This document shows positions 6,163-13,211 of a stretch of DNA of 18,931 bases, piece by piece (the first letter of the stretch is position 1; each line of letters starts with the position of its first letter). The translations under genes were made by a program, and so were the position numbers. Under the pieces are notes generated by a model. That model was not told the DNA's origin, searched no databases, and saw only the letters and a list, made by a program, of their open reading frames with translations. Source of the stretch: Gammaproteobacteria bacterium (lineage in GTDB: Bacteria; Pseudomonadota; Gammaproteobacteria; Chromatiales; Chromatiaceae). The DNA lies in assembly GCA_030625445.1 (NCBI GenBank), contig DAOUQU010000006.1, positions 1 through 18,931 of the forward strand. Reading direction: 5' to 3'.

Positions 6163-6705
6163 ATGCAAAATCCAAATTACCTGATCTGGATCGATCTGGA
6201 GATGACTGGTCTGGATACAGACAGGGACCTGATTATCGAGATTGCAACCGTGATTACCGATGCCCAGCTTGATACCGTGGCTGAAGGCCCGGTGGTCGCG
6301 ATTAAGCAGCCTGCTGCGGTTATCGAGGCGATGGATGAGTGGAATACACGTACGCACACTGAATCGGGATTGATAGAGCGAATTTACAGCAGTGAGCAGA
6401 GCGTGGAACAGGCAGAGAAGCTGACGCTGGATTTTGTTAAGGAACATGTGCCGGCGGGCGAGTCCCCCATGTGTGGGAATTCAATCTGTCAGGATCGCCG
6501 TTTCATGGCGCGACTGATGCCGACTCTGGAGCAGTACTTCCACTATCGCAACCTGGATGTGAGCACCGTCAAGGAGCTTGTCAGGCGCTGGGAACCTGAG
6601 ATTGCCGATGGGATGAAGAAAAATATGCGTCATCAGGCGCTTGACGATGTCTATGACTCGATCGACGAACTGCAGTATTATCGCCAGCATGTCTTCACTA
6701 TCTGA
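6163..6705 (+). CDS. orn: Oligoribonuclease
   Basis: 180-residue 3'-5' exoribonuclease of the DEDDh family that degrades the last 2-5 nucleotides of RNA, and pGpG from c-di-GMP breakdown, in the cytoplasm. All five catalytic residues are in place: Asp11 and Glu13 (WIDLEMTGLD), Asp111 (SICQDRRF), His157 and Asp162 (RHQALDDVYDSI). The family motif MCGNSICQDRRFM and the C-terminal YYRQHVF are conserved. Length is the family standard. The ATG at 6163 has only a weak AGAGAAA ribosome site and directly follows the preceding terminator, so either a promoter lies in that short gap or some read-through supplies it. The pcnB gene begins 45 bases downstream on the same strand. Confidence 0.97.
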   Translation: MQNPNYLIWIDLEMTGLDTDRDLIIEIATVITDAQLDTVAEGPVVAIKQPAAVIEAMDEWNTRTHTESGLIERIYSSEQSVEQAEKLTLDFVKEHVPAGESPMCGNSICQDRRFMARLMPTLEQYFHYRNLDVSTVKELVRRWEPEIADGMKKNMRHQALDDVYDSIDELQYYRQHVFTI

Positions 6706-6738
6706 CAAATGATGTAATCAATCAGTCATCTAAATTAC

Positions 6739-6742
6739 AGGA
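6739..6742 (+). promoter_or_regulatory. Ribosome site supporting an AUU start for pcnB
   Basis: AGGA lies eight bases upstream of the ATT at 6751, the ideal spacing. It is the only Shine-Dalgarno-like match placed to serve the conserved N terminus of PcnB. Confidence 0.65.
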
Positions 6743-6750
6743 ATACCACT

Positions 6751-8028
6751 ATTCAACCAACAATAATCCCCCGTCCGAAACATGATATCTCACGGGCGAA
6801 TATCTCAAAAAATGCGGTCAAGGTGCTTTACCGCCTGCATAACGCGGGTTATGAAGCCTACCTGGTTGGCGGCGCCGTGCGCGACCTGCTGCTTGGTCAT
6901 CGCCCCAAAGATTTTGATATTGCAACAGATGCGAAGCCGGAAGAGGTCAAGCGGCTGTTTCGCAACTGCCGTCTGATCGGACGGCGCTTTCGTCTGGCAC
7001 ATGTCTTTTTTGGACGCGAAATTATCGAGGTGGCGACTTTCAGAGGGGGAGAGCCTGCCGAAAACAGCGATCATCAAAGTGACGAGGGTATGATTCTTCG
7101 GGACAATGTCTACGGAACCCTCGAAGAGGATGCCTTACGGCGTGATTTTACGGTCAACGCGCTCTATTACAATATCGCAGACTTCTCCATCGTTGACTAC
7201 TGGGGCGGCGTCGCTGATCTCGAGGAGGGGCTGCTGCGGCTTCTTGGGGATCCTGAGACGCGTTACCGGGAAGATCCGGTGCGCATGCTGCGTGCTGCAC
7301 GTTTTGCCGCCAAGCTGGATTTCGTGATTGAAGAGGAGACTGCAAAACCCATCTATGAGCTTGGTGGTTTGCTCGACGGAGTTCCGGATGCGCGTCTTTT
7401 CGATGAGATACTAAAGCTGTTGATGGCCGGACAGGCGCATGTCAGCTTCAGGATTTTGCAGAAATACAAACTGCTCCCCCATCTCTTTCCTCAGACTACA
7501 GCTGCTCTTGAAGGCGGGTTTTCTGAGCGAACCGCGCAGATGCTCAACCAGGGACTGCTTAACACCGATCATCGCATCGCCAACGAGATGCCGGTGACAC
7601 CCGCATTTCTGTTTGCGGTGATGCTGTGGGAGCCTGTACGCGCCCAGGCGGAAATCAATCGCGATGACAAGGGAATGCCGGCAATTTCTGCGATTCAGCG
7701 TGCCGCCTCCAAAGTTCTATCCAGCCAGGCTCAGGTCATCCCGATCCACAAACGCTATGCCATCATGATGAATGAGATCTGGTCATTGCAGCCGCGTTTT
7801 CTCAACCGCCGGGGGAAGCGTCCAAATCGCCTGTTTGCTAATCAGCGTTTTCGCGCAGCCTACGATTTCCTGCTGCTGCGTGCGCAATGCGGTGAAATAG
7901 AGGAGGAAGTGGCGCAGTGGTGGACAGATTACCAGGTGGATCACCCGGATGTTCACAAGCATCAGCCGAATACCAGGACGCGCCGACGTCGCCGTCGTCC
8001 ACGTACACGCAACAGCGGACAATCCTGA
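6751..8028 (+). CDS. pcnB: Poly(A) polymerase I, probable AUU start
   Basis: Adds 3' poly(A) tails that mark RNA for decay. The protein is 425 residues from the proposed start. The nucleotidyltransferase head has GYEAYLVGGAVRDLLLG and PKDFDIATDA, followed by RLFRNCRLIGRRFRLAHV, and the RNA-binding region has REDPVRMLRAARFAAKLDF. The C terminus is strongly basic (TRTRRRRRRPRTR), as is usual. No ATG, GTG or TTG lies in frame between the upstream in-frame stop (TAA 6715-6717) and GTG 6823. Yet the codons before 6823 encode the conserved IIPRPKHDISRANISKNAVK, so translation must begin earlier. ATT at 6751, with AGGA eight bases upstream, is the only fitting start. E. coli pcnB is known to use AUU. 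Any annotation from GTG 6823 would lose 24 conserved residues. folK follows after seven bases. Confidence 0.93.
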   Translation: MQPTIIPRPKHDISRANISKNAVKVLYRLHNAGYEAYLVGGAVRDLLLGHRPKDFDIATDAKPEEVKRLFRNCRLIGRRFRLAHVFFGREIIEVATFRGGEPAENSDHQSDEGMILRDNVYGTLEEDALRRDFTVNALYYNIADFSIVDYWGGVADLEEGLLRLLGDPETRYREDPVRMLRAARFAAKLDFVIEEETAKPIYELGGLLDGVPDARLFDEILKLLMAGQAHVSFRILQKYKLLPHLFPQTTAALEGGFSERTAQMLNQGLLNTDHRIANEMPVTPAFLFAVMLWEPVRAQAEINRDDKGMPAISAIQRAASKVLSSQAQVIPIHKRYAIMMNEIWSLQPRFLNRRGKRPNRLFANQRFRAAYDFLLLRAQCGEIEEEVAQWWTDYQVDHPDVHKHQPNTRTRRRRRRPRTRNSGQS

Positions 8029-8035
8029 GAGAGTC

Positions 8036-8530
8036 GTGGCGACTGCCTACATCGGCCTCGGCAGCAATCTGGATCATCCCCGTCAGCAGATAAAGGATGC
8101 CCTTGCAGAGCTGGGACTTCTTGATCAAACAACGCTGTTGACTGCGTCGAGTCTCTACAGCAGCCCGCCCATGGGCCCTGCTGATCAGCCCGATTACATC
8201 AATGCCGTTGCACAGATCGAAACCATGCTGCAGCCGCTGCAGCTGCTCGAAGCGCTGCAGGGCATTGAACAGGCTCACCACCGCATCCGCAAGCGTCACT
8301 GGGGAGAGCGCACCCTGGATTTGGATCTGCTGCTCTATGATGATCTCGAGATGCTGACGCCGCAGTTGCAAATTCCACATCCAGGCATCACACAGAGAGC
8401 CTTTGTGCTGCTGCCACTGCTTGAAATTGCGCCACAGATAGTCATCCCTGGAAAAGGCCAGGCAAAAAAATATCGCCACAGTCTGAAGGATCAAGAGATT
8501 GTGAAATTGGAAGTTCAACTTCAAACCTAA
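8036..8530 (+). CDS. folK: 2-amino-4-hydroxy-6-hydroxymethyldihydropteridine pyrophosphokinase
   Basis: 164-residue cytoplasmic folate-pathway enzyme (HPPK) that transfers pyrophosphate from ATP to 6-hydroxymethyl-7,8-dihydropterin. The motifs are complete: TAYIGLGSNL at the N terminus, SSLYSSPPMGPADQPDYINAV, RHWGERTLDLDLLLYDD with the Mg-binding Asp residues, and PHPGITQRAFVLLPLLEIAP. The frame is open further upstream inside pcnB, but the GTG at 8036 places the start two residues before the conserved core, with GAGAG just ahead and only seven bases after the pcnB stop. The pcnB-folK pair is a classic gammaproteobacterial arrangement; the panB/panC genes that often follow are absent. The stop codon TAA is part of the first unit of a 7-bp tandem repeat. 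Confidence 0.95.
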   Translation: MATAYIGLGSNLDHPRQQIKDALAELGLLDQTTLLTASSLYSSPPMGPADQPDYINAVAQIETMLQPLQLLEALQGIEQAHHRIRKRHWGERTLDLDLLLYDDLEMLTPQLQIPHPGITQRAFVLLPLLEIAPQIVIPGKGQAKKYRHSLKDQEIVKLEVQLQT

Positions 8531-8586
8531 AACCTAAAACCTAAAACCTAAAACCTAACCACCTAAAACCTTCCCACCTAAAACCT
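8526..8586. repeat. CCTAAAA heptanucleotide tandem repeat
   Basis: Four perfect CCTAAAA units at 8526-8553 are followed by degenerate or interrupted copies (CCTAA, CCTAAAA, CCTAAAA, CCT). The first unit contains the folK stop codon. The tract ends 21 bases before the ATG of the cytochrome b561 gene. Seven is not a multiple of three, but the tract lies after the stop, so copy-number changes would alter only spacing. Confidence 0.9.
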
Positions 8587-8607
8587 CTCTTCGTCTATGC
8601 TTACAGC

Positions 8608-9186
8608 ATGATGCAGCTTTTCAACAACGAGCACTCCTATGGCCTGGTCGCCATTCTCCTGCACTGGCTGATCGCCATTGGCCTGGTCGCTCTGTTTGCA
8701 TCGGGGTTATGGATGACCACCCTTGACTATTACCATCCCTGGTACCACAAGGCGCCTGCGCTGCACATCTCTGTTGGCGTTGTAGTGACATTGCTGGTGC
8801 TGCTGCGCATCTTCTGGTCGCTTTTCAGTCACTCTCCACAACAGCTTGCCGGCAGGGTATTCACATTGATGGCGCAGGCTATGCACTTTTTGCTGCATCT
8901 GCTGCCGCTGCTGATTGCAGTGAGTGGCTATCTGATGGTGACTGCTGATGGGCAGGGGGTTACTGTGTTCGCTCTGTTTGAACTGCCACCGCTGCTGGAG
9001 GCTGCGAGTGAGCGTGCCGACAGCGCCGGTAAATTCCATCTATGGCTGGCCTGGAGTCTGATGATCTTGTCACTGGCGCATGCGGCTGCTGCTGTTTATC
9101 ATCATATTGTGTTGCACGATGCGATTTTAGTGCGTATGTTTGGATGTAACTGTCCACCAGAAGGAGAAAATAATGAGAAAAATTAG
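8608..9186 (+). CDS. Cytochrome b561 family protein (CybB/YceJ type)
   Basis: 192-residue four-helix inner-membrane di-haem cytochrome b. The candidate haem-ligand histidines are His19 (AILLHWLIAIG), His53 (ALHISVGV), His144 (GKFHLWLAWSL) and His158 (LAHAAAAVYHH). The spacings of 34 and 14 residues match the bacterial b561 pattern. The segment GLWMTTLDYYHPWYHKAPALH is typical of the family. It is thought to pass electrons between quinone or superoxide and other membrane acceptors. ATGATG at 8608 begins the protein; no strong ribosome site is visible. Its stop overlaps the yceI-like gene by 14 bases. In E. coli yceJ and yceI are also adjacent, so the pair is a conserved unit. A tandem repeat replaces a normal leader upstream. 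Confidence 0.9.
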   Translation: MMQLFNNEHSYGLVAILLHWLIAIGLVALFASGLWMTTLDYYHPWYHKAPALHISVGVVVTLLVLLRIFWSLFSHSPQQLAGRVFTLMAQAMHFLLHLLPLLIAVSGYLMVTADGQGVTVFALFELPPLLEAASERADSAGKFHLWLAWSLMILSLAHAAAAVYHHIVLHDAILVRMFGCNCPPEGENNEKN

Positions 9187-9751
9187 AATTGTGATCATGT
9201 TGCTATGTTTCGTTGGCAGTGCGCCTCTATTGGCCGCTGAAACCTATCTCATCGATACCAAAGGCATGCATGCATCGATCAATTTTGAGATCCCGCATCT
9301 TGGCTATAGCCTGTTGACAGGGCGCTTCAATCGCTTTTCCGGAAAGTTTATCTATGACCGTGATAATCCATCGGCATCGAGCGTCTCTGTGGTTATTGAA
9401 ACCGGCAGCGTCGATTCGAATCACGCAGAACGTGACAAGCATCTGCGCAGCAAGGATTTCCTCAATAGCAAAAAATATCCCGAGGCGACATTCGTCAGTT
9501 CATCATTCAGCGAGGATGACTCCGGCGCTATTGTCATGATGGGAGATTTCACATTGAACGGCATCAGCAAGCCGCTGACGATCCGTATGAGCAAGGTCGG
9601 TGAGGGCGCAGACCCCTGGGGCGGGTATCGCGTGGGGTTTTCGGGGGAAACCAGCTTCCTGCTTGCCGATTTCGGCATCATGAAATCACTGGGGGAGCAC
9701 TCTAAAGAGGTTGTGTTGCAGCTGAATATCGAAGGCGTGCGAGAGAAGTGA
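9173..9751 (+). CDS. YceI family periplasmic protein
   Basis: 192-residue lipocalin-like protein. Family members bind long polyisoprenoids or amphiphiles in a beta-barrel. A signal peptide (MRKIRIVIMLLCFVGSAPLLA) ends at an LLA-AE site. The mature part begins with ETYLIDTKGMHASINFEIPHLG and contains the family segments SVVIETGSVDSNHAERDKHLRSKDFL, YPEATFVSSSF, GDFTLNGISKPLTI and FGIMKSLGEHSKEVVLQLNIEG. The ATG at 9173 has an excellent AAGGAG site (9161-9166) and overlaps the end of the b561 gene by 14 bases, so the two are co-translated. Substrate unknown. Association with a b561 cytochrome suggests a quinone-related role (inference). Confidence 0.93.
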   Translation: MRKIRIVIMLLCFVGSAPLLAAETYLIDTKGMHASINFEIPHLGYSLLTGRFNRFSGKFIYDRDNPSASSVSVVIETGSVDSNHAERDKHLRSKDFLNSKKYPEATFVSSSFSEDDSGAIVMMGDFTLNGISKPLTIRMSKVGEGADPWGGYRVGFSGETSFLLADFGIMKSLGEHSKEVVLQLNIEGVREK

Positions 9752-9758
9752 TGTGGGA

Positions 9759-9788
9759 TTCATCTGATTTCTGAAGATAGGTTATAAT
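9759..9788 (+). promoter_or_regulatory. Candidate sigma-70 promoter of the thiC riboswitch transcript
   Basis: A perfect TATAAT at 9783-9788. TTCATC at 9759-9764, 18 bases upstream, is a weak -35. The predicted start near 9795 is just before the 5' strand of the riboswitch P1 stem, the expected geometry. Confidence 0.6.
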
Positions 9789-9798
9789 AGAAACCAAT

Positions 9799-9873
9799 TA
9801 GCCGGGGGTGTCCGCTAAGGACTGAGAAATACCCTTGGAACCTGATCCAGTTGAGACTGGCGTAGGGAGGCTG
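9799..9873 (+). promoter_or_regulatory. TPP riboswitch aptamer (THI element)
   Basis: Binds thiamine pyrophosphate and represses thiC when thiamine is plentiful. The conserved elements appear in order: GGGGTGTCC, then GGACTGAGAAATACCC with the CUGAGA pyrimidine-binding core (9822-9827), then ACCTGATCC, the CCAGTTGAGACTGG helix and the CGTAGGGA closing strand. P1 can form from AGCC (9800-9803) and GGCT (9869-9872). The thiC start is 49 bases downstream. Confidence 0.97.
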
Positions 9874-9914
9874 CAGCGGGATCACTCCCCTCCAGACTTT
9901 TTACGCTGGAGAGG
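9865..9914 (+). promoter_or_regulatory. Expression platform of the thiC TPP riboswitch
   Basis: Two mutually exclusive pairings are visible. GGGAGG (9865-9870, the aptamer's 3' strand) can pair with CCCTCC (9888-9893). Alternatively CTCCAG (9890-9895) pairs with CTGGAG (9906-9911), which contains the start of the thiC ribosome site GGAGAGG. Ligand binding would hold GGGAGG in the aptamer and leave CTCCAG free to mask the ribosome site. No terminal T-run follows the second hairpin, so control of translation is more likely than termination. Confidence 0.7.
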
Positions 9915-9921
9915 AAACCCA

Positions 9922-11811
9922 ATGAGCGCCATACCCGAAGATTTTATTACAAAAACAACAACGCTTTCTGAAGAGGTCACCCGGCCTTTTCCCAATTCAC
10001 GCAAGATCTATCTGCAGGGTTCCCGTGATGACCTGCGCGTGCCGATGCGTGAAATCAGTCAGTCACCCACGCTGACGAACAATGACAGGGAGATCAATCC
10101 ACCCATTTATGTCTACGATACATCAGGTCCCTATACCGATCCTGATGCAAGTATTGATCTTTTGAAAGGATTGCCGGATGTACGCTCTGCCTGGATTGCC
10201 GAGCGTGATGATACAGAGCAGCTTGCAGGTCCATCGTCAACCTATGGTCAACAGCGCCAGAGTGATGCTGAGCTTGAAACATTGCGCTTTGAACATATTC
10301 GTGCACCGCGAAAAGCAAAGGCGGGCAAGAATGTCTCGCAGATGCACTATGCGCGTCAGGGCGTGATTACACCGGAGATGGAGTACGTGGCCATCCGCGA
10401 GACACAGAAGCTTGATGAGCTGCGCCTTGATCCTGAATACCAGAAGTTGCTGAAACAGCATCCGGGTGAAAATTTCGGCGCCAATCTGCCTGAGCAGATT
10501 ACTCCTGAGTTTGTGCGTTCCGAGATCGCTTCAGGGCGCGCCATTATCCCGGCGAATATCAACCATCCCGAGCTGGAACCGATGATTATCGGGCGCAATT
10601 TCATCGTTAAGGTGAATACCAATATTGGCAACTCGGCAGTGAGCTCCTCCATCGAGGAGGAGGTTGAGAAGATGGTGTGGTCGGCCCGCTGGGGCGGCGA
10701 TACTCTGATGGATCTCTCTACCGGTAAGAATATTCATGAAACCCGTGAATGGATTTTGCGCAACTCGCCAATGCCGATCGGCACCGTGCCGATCTACCAG
10801 GCGCTGGAGAAGGTCGACGGCAAGTCCGAAGACCTCACATGGGAGATGTTTCGCGATACCCTGATCGAGCAGGCGGAGCAGGGTGTGGATTACTTTACCA
10901 TCCATGCCGGTGTGCGCCTCGCCTATGTGCCGTTGACAGCGGAGCGCCTCACAGGAATTGTCTCGCGCGGCGGTTCGATCATGGCCAAGTGGTGTCTGGC
11001 GCATCATGAAGAGAGTTTCCTGTATACGCACTTTGAAGAGATCTGCGAGATCATGAAGGCTTATGATGTCGCTTTCTCCCTGGGTGACGGATTGCGCCCC
11101 GGCTGCCTGGCTGATGCCAATGACGCCGCCCAGTTCGGTGAACTGGAGACCCTCGGCGAGCTGACAAAAATTGCCTGGGAGCATGATGTGCAGGTGATGA
11201 TCGAAGGCCCCGGCCATGTGCCGATGCAGATGGTCAAGGAGAATATGGAGAAGGAGCTGGAAGATTGCTTTGAGGCGCCATTCTACACACTCGGGCCGCT
11301 GACCACGGATATCGCCCCCGCCTACGATCACATTACATCGGCCATAGGCGCCGCGCAGATCGGCTGGTATGGCACGGCGATGCTCTGTTATGTCACCCAG
11401 AAGGAGCATCTTGGCCTGCCGAACAAGGATGATGTGCGTGAAGGCATTATCACCTACAAATTGGCGGCGCACGCGGCCGACCTGGCCAAGGGGCTGCCCG
11501 GAGCGCAGCTGCGTGACAACGCGCTCTCCAAGGCTAGATTCGAATTTCGCTGGGAAGATCAGTTCAACCTCTCACTGGATCCGGAGCTGGCGCGTGAATA
11601 CCACGATGAAACCATGCCGGCCCAGGCGCATAAGGTGGCGCACTTCTGCTCCATGTGCGGTCCGCACTTCTGCTCAATGAAAATCTCCCAGGACGTCCGC
11701 GATTATGCCGCATCCAAAGGATTGGCTGATATCGCGGTTGCGGTCGAGGAGGGGATGAAAGAGAAGGCCGAAGAGTTCAAACAGCAGGGTGAGATCTACT
11801 CGGAGGTGTAG
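9922..11811 (+). CDS. thiC: Phosphomethylpyrimidine synthase ThiC
   Basis: 629-residue radical-SAM enzyme that converts 5-aminoimidazole ribotide into HMP phosphate, the pyrimidine half of thiamine. The N-terminal family domain begins SAIPEDFITKTTTLSEEVTRPFPNSRKIY. The catalytic barrel includes NINHPELEPMIIGRNFIVKVNTNIGNSAV, GGDTLMDLSTGKNIHETREWILRNSP and DGLRPGCLADANDAAQ. The C-terminal [4Fe-4S] motif is HFCSMCGPHFCS with Cys576, Cys579 and Cys584 (CX2CX4C), as in the family. The ATG at 9922 follows GGAGAGG; the frame is open upstream only through the riboswitch. Length is normal for the proteobacterial type. gloA begins one base after its stop. Confidence 0.98.
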   Translation: MSAIPEDFITKTTTLSEEVTRPFPNSRKIYLQGSRDDLRVPMREISQSPTLTNNDREINPPIYVYDTSGPYTDPDASIDLLKGLPDVRSAWIAERDDTEQLAGPSSTYGQQRQSDAELETLRFEHIRAPRKAKAGKNVSQMHYARQGVITPEMEYVAIRETQKLDELRLDPEYQKLLKQHPGENFGANLPEQITPEFVRSEIASGRAIIPANINHPELEPMIIGRNFIVKVNTNIGNSAVSSSIEEEVEKMVWSARWGGDTLMDLSTGKNIHETREWILRNSPMPIGTVPIYQALEKVDGKSEDLTWEMFRDTLIEQAEQGVDYFTIHAGVRLAYVPLTAERLTGIVSRGGSIMAKWCLAHHEESFLYTHFEEICEIMKAYDVAFSLGDGLRPGCLADANDAAQFGELETLGELTKIAWEHDVQVMIEGPGHVPMQMVKENMEKELEDCFEAPFYTLGPLTTDIAPAYDHITSAIGAAQIGWYGTAMLCYVTQKEHLGLPNKDDVREGIITYKLAAHAADLAKGLPGAQLRDNALSKARFEFRWEDQFNLSLDPELAREYHDETMPAQAHKVAHFCSMCGPHFCSMKISQDVRDYAASKGLADIAVAVEEGMKEKAEEFKQQGEIYSEV

Positions 11812-11812
11812 T

Positions 11813-12196
11813 ATGCGGATATTGCATACCATGCTGCGTGTCGGAGATCTGCAGCGCTCGATCACCTTTTATACCGAATTGCTGGGAATGAAACTGCTGC
11901 GCCAGAAAGAGTATCCTGACGGCAGGTTCACTCTGGCTTTTCTCGGCTATGGCGATGAGTCTGCCAATACGGTTCTTGAGCTGACCTGCAACTGGGGTGT
12001 CGAGAGCTACGAGATTGGAACGGCTTTCGGCCATATCGCCCTGGAGGTCGATGATGTCTACCAGGCAACTGATGCGCTAAAAAAGCACGGAGGGAAAGTG
12101 ATCAGGGAAGCCGGACCGATGAATGCCGGAACAACCATCATCTCCTTTATCGAAGATCCGGATGGCTACCAGATCGAATTGATTGGTAAAAAGTAA
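11813..12196 (+). CDS. gloA: Lactoylglutathione lyase (glyoxalase I)
   Basis: 127-residue metalloenzyme that turns the methylglyoxal-glutathione hemithioacetal into S-lactoylglutathione. The four metal ligands match the Ni-type bacterial enzyme in exact position: His5, Glu56 (VLELT), His74 (FGHIALEV) and Glu122 (QIELIG). The glyoxalase fold signatures MLRVGDLQRSITFYTELLGMKLLR and FIEDPDGYQIELI are conserved. The ATG at 11813 is one base after the thiC stop, with GGAGG inside the last thiC codons. Translation is therefore likely coupled, which places gloA downstream of the TPP riboswitch. It is convergent with folE2. Confidence 0.96.
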   Translation: MRILHTMLRVGDLQRSITFYTELLGMKLLRQKEYPDGRFTLAFLGYGDESANTVLELTCNWGVESYEIGTAFGHIALEVDDVYQATDALKKHGGKVIREAGPMNAGTTIISFIEDPDGYQIELIGKK

Positions 12197-12242
12197 CTAC
12201 CGAACCAGATTGAAGACCGATGCTCCCCATGGAGAAGGGACT

Positions 12243-13052
12243 CTATTCGCTCTTGTCCCGTTCGATCAGGGCGTAGGCTGAGTGGTTGTGGATCGATTCA
12301 AAATTTTCGGCCTCCACCTTGTAGGCTGTGATGCGCTCATCCTTATTCAGGCGGACGGCAACATCACGCACCATATCTTCGACAAATTTCGGGTTGTTGT
12401 AGGCGCGCTCGGTGACATGCTTCTCGTCGGGGCGTTTCAGCAGGCTGTAGAGTTCGCTGGAAGACTCGCTCTCCACCAGGTCGATAACATCTTCAATACC
12501 GAAGAAGTCGGCAGCGCAGACGGTCACGGTGACGTGAGAGCGCTGGTTATGCGCACCAAAATCAGAGATCTTCTTGGAGCAGGGGCAGAGGCTGGTTACA
12601 GGCACTACCACCTGTGTGTACATCTCTGGAACACCGTCGCGAACCTCTCCGATCAGGGAGACTTCATAATCCATCAGACTTTCAACGCCGGAGACAGGAG
12701 CCTTTTTGTTGACAAAGAAGGGGAAGCTCATCTCGATATGACCAACTTCAGATTCAAGAAGCTGCGCCATCTCCATCAGCATATCCTTAAAGGATGAGAC
12801 GGTGATCTCGCGTTCGTGATTATTCAGGATCGCCACGAAGCGGGACATGTGGGTGCCCTTGAAATTGTGCGGCAGATAGACGTACATATTGAAAGTGGCA
12901 ATCGTATGCTGCTCGCCTTCGCTGCGATCCCGCACACGCACGGGATGGCGGATATCCTTGATGCCTACTTTGTTGATGGCAATCTGCCTGGTATCGGCAC
13001 TGCCCTGAACGTCTGCGATTTGGTCTGCCACTTGCGTTTCTCTATTTATCAT
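12243..13052 (-). CDS. folE2: GTP cyclohydrolase I type IB (FolE2)
   Basis: 269-residue enzyme of the first committed step of folate synthesis (GTP to dihydroneopterin triphosphate). This is the alternative form that does not depend on zinc alone. The family start QIADVQGSADTRQIAINKVGIKDIRHPV is complete. The active-site region TSLCPCSKKISDFGAHNQRSH carries the catalytic Cys (156) and His. C-terminal AENFESIHNHSAYALIERD is also typical. An in-frame TTG at 13082 would add ten residues (SVLWDNPSS) without family support, so ATG 13052 is preferred; neither start has a good ribosome site. FolE2 is often under Zur control, but I see no clear Zur palindrome in the 159 bases upstream. It is convergent with gloA across 46 bases. 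Confidence 0.95.
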   Translation of the reverse strand: MINRETQVADQIADVQGSADTRQIAINKVGIKDIRHPVRVRDRSEGEQHTIATFNMYVYLPHNFKGTHMSRFVAILNNHEREITVSSFKDMLMEMAQLLESEVGHIEMSFPFFVNKKAPVSGVESLMDYEVSLIGEVRDGVPEMYTQVVVPVTSLCPCSKKISDFGAHNQRSHVTVTVCAADFFGIEDVIDLVESESSSELYSLLKRPDEKHVTERAYNNPKFVEDMVRDVAVRLNKDERITAYKVEAENFESIHNHSAYALIERDKSE

Positions 13053-13211
13053 GCTGCTGGGATTGTCCCACAGGACGGACAATTCTACAGCGAATAGCGG
13101 CAGATGTCAGTCCTGAAAACACACACAATCCGTCATGAGATAACTTCAGCGGTAACTGTTCAAATAGTCCGTGGTGAAAAACGATGGATCGACTGGTTTG
13201 TGTGCAACCCC

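Noticed and set aside
7838..8524. 228-codon minus-strand frame over the end of pcnB and folK
   Set aside because: Antisense to two genes with complete catalytic motifs, and no recognisable protein features.
8526..8586. Possible CRISPR array or telomere-like end
   Set aside because: Units are only seven bases with no spacers, which excludes CRISPR. Genes continue on both sides, so it is not a replicon end.
10531..11472. Long open frame (313 codons) on the minus strand inside thiC
   Set aside because: It lies wholly antisense to a complete, motif-verified thiC. Its Cys/His/Arg-rich composition has no recognisable domain, as expected of a shadow frame in a coding region.
12197..12242. Possible terminator between convergent gloA and folE2
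   Set aside because: Only a very short CTCC/GGAG pairing and no T-run are present in these 46 bases.
13083..13211. Zur box or promoter upstream of folE2
   Set aside because: I found no convincing Zur palindrome. The best promoter match (TTGAAC/TATCTC) has a spacer of only about 15 bases.
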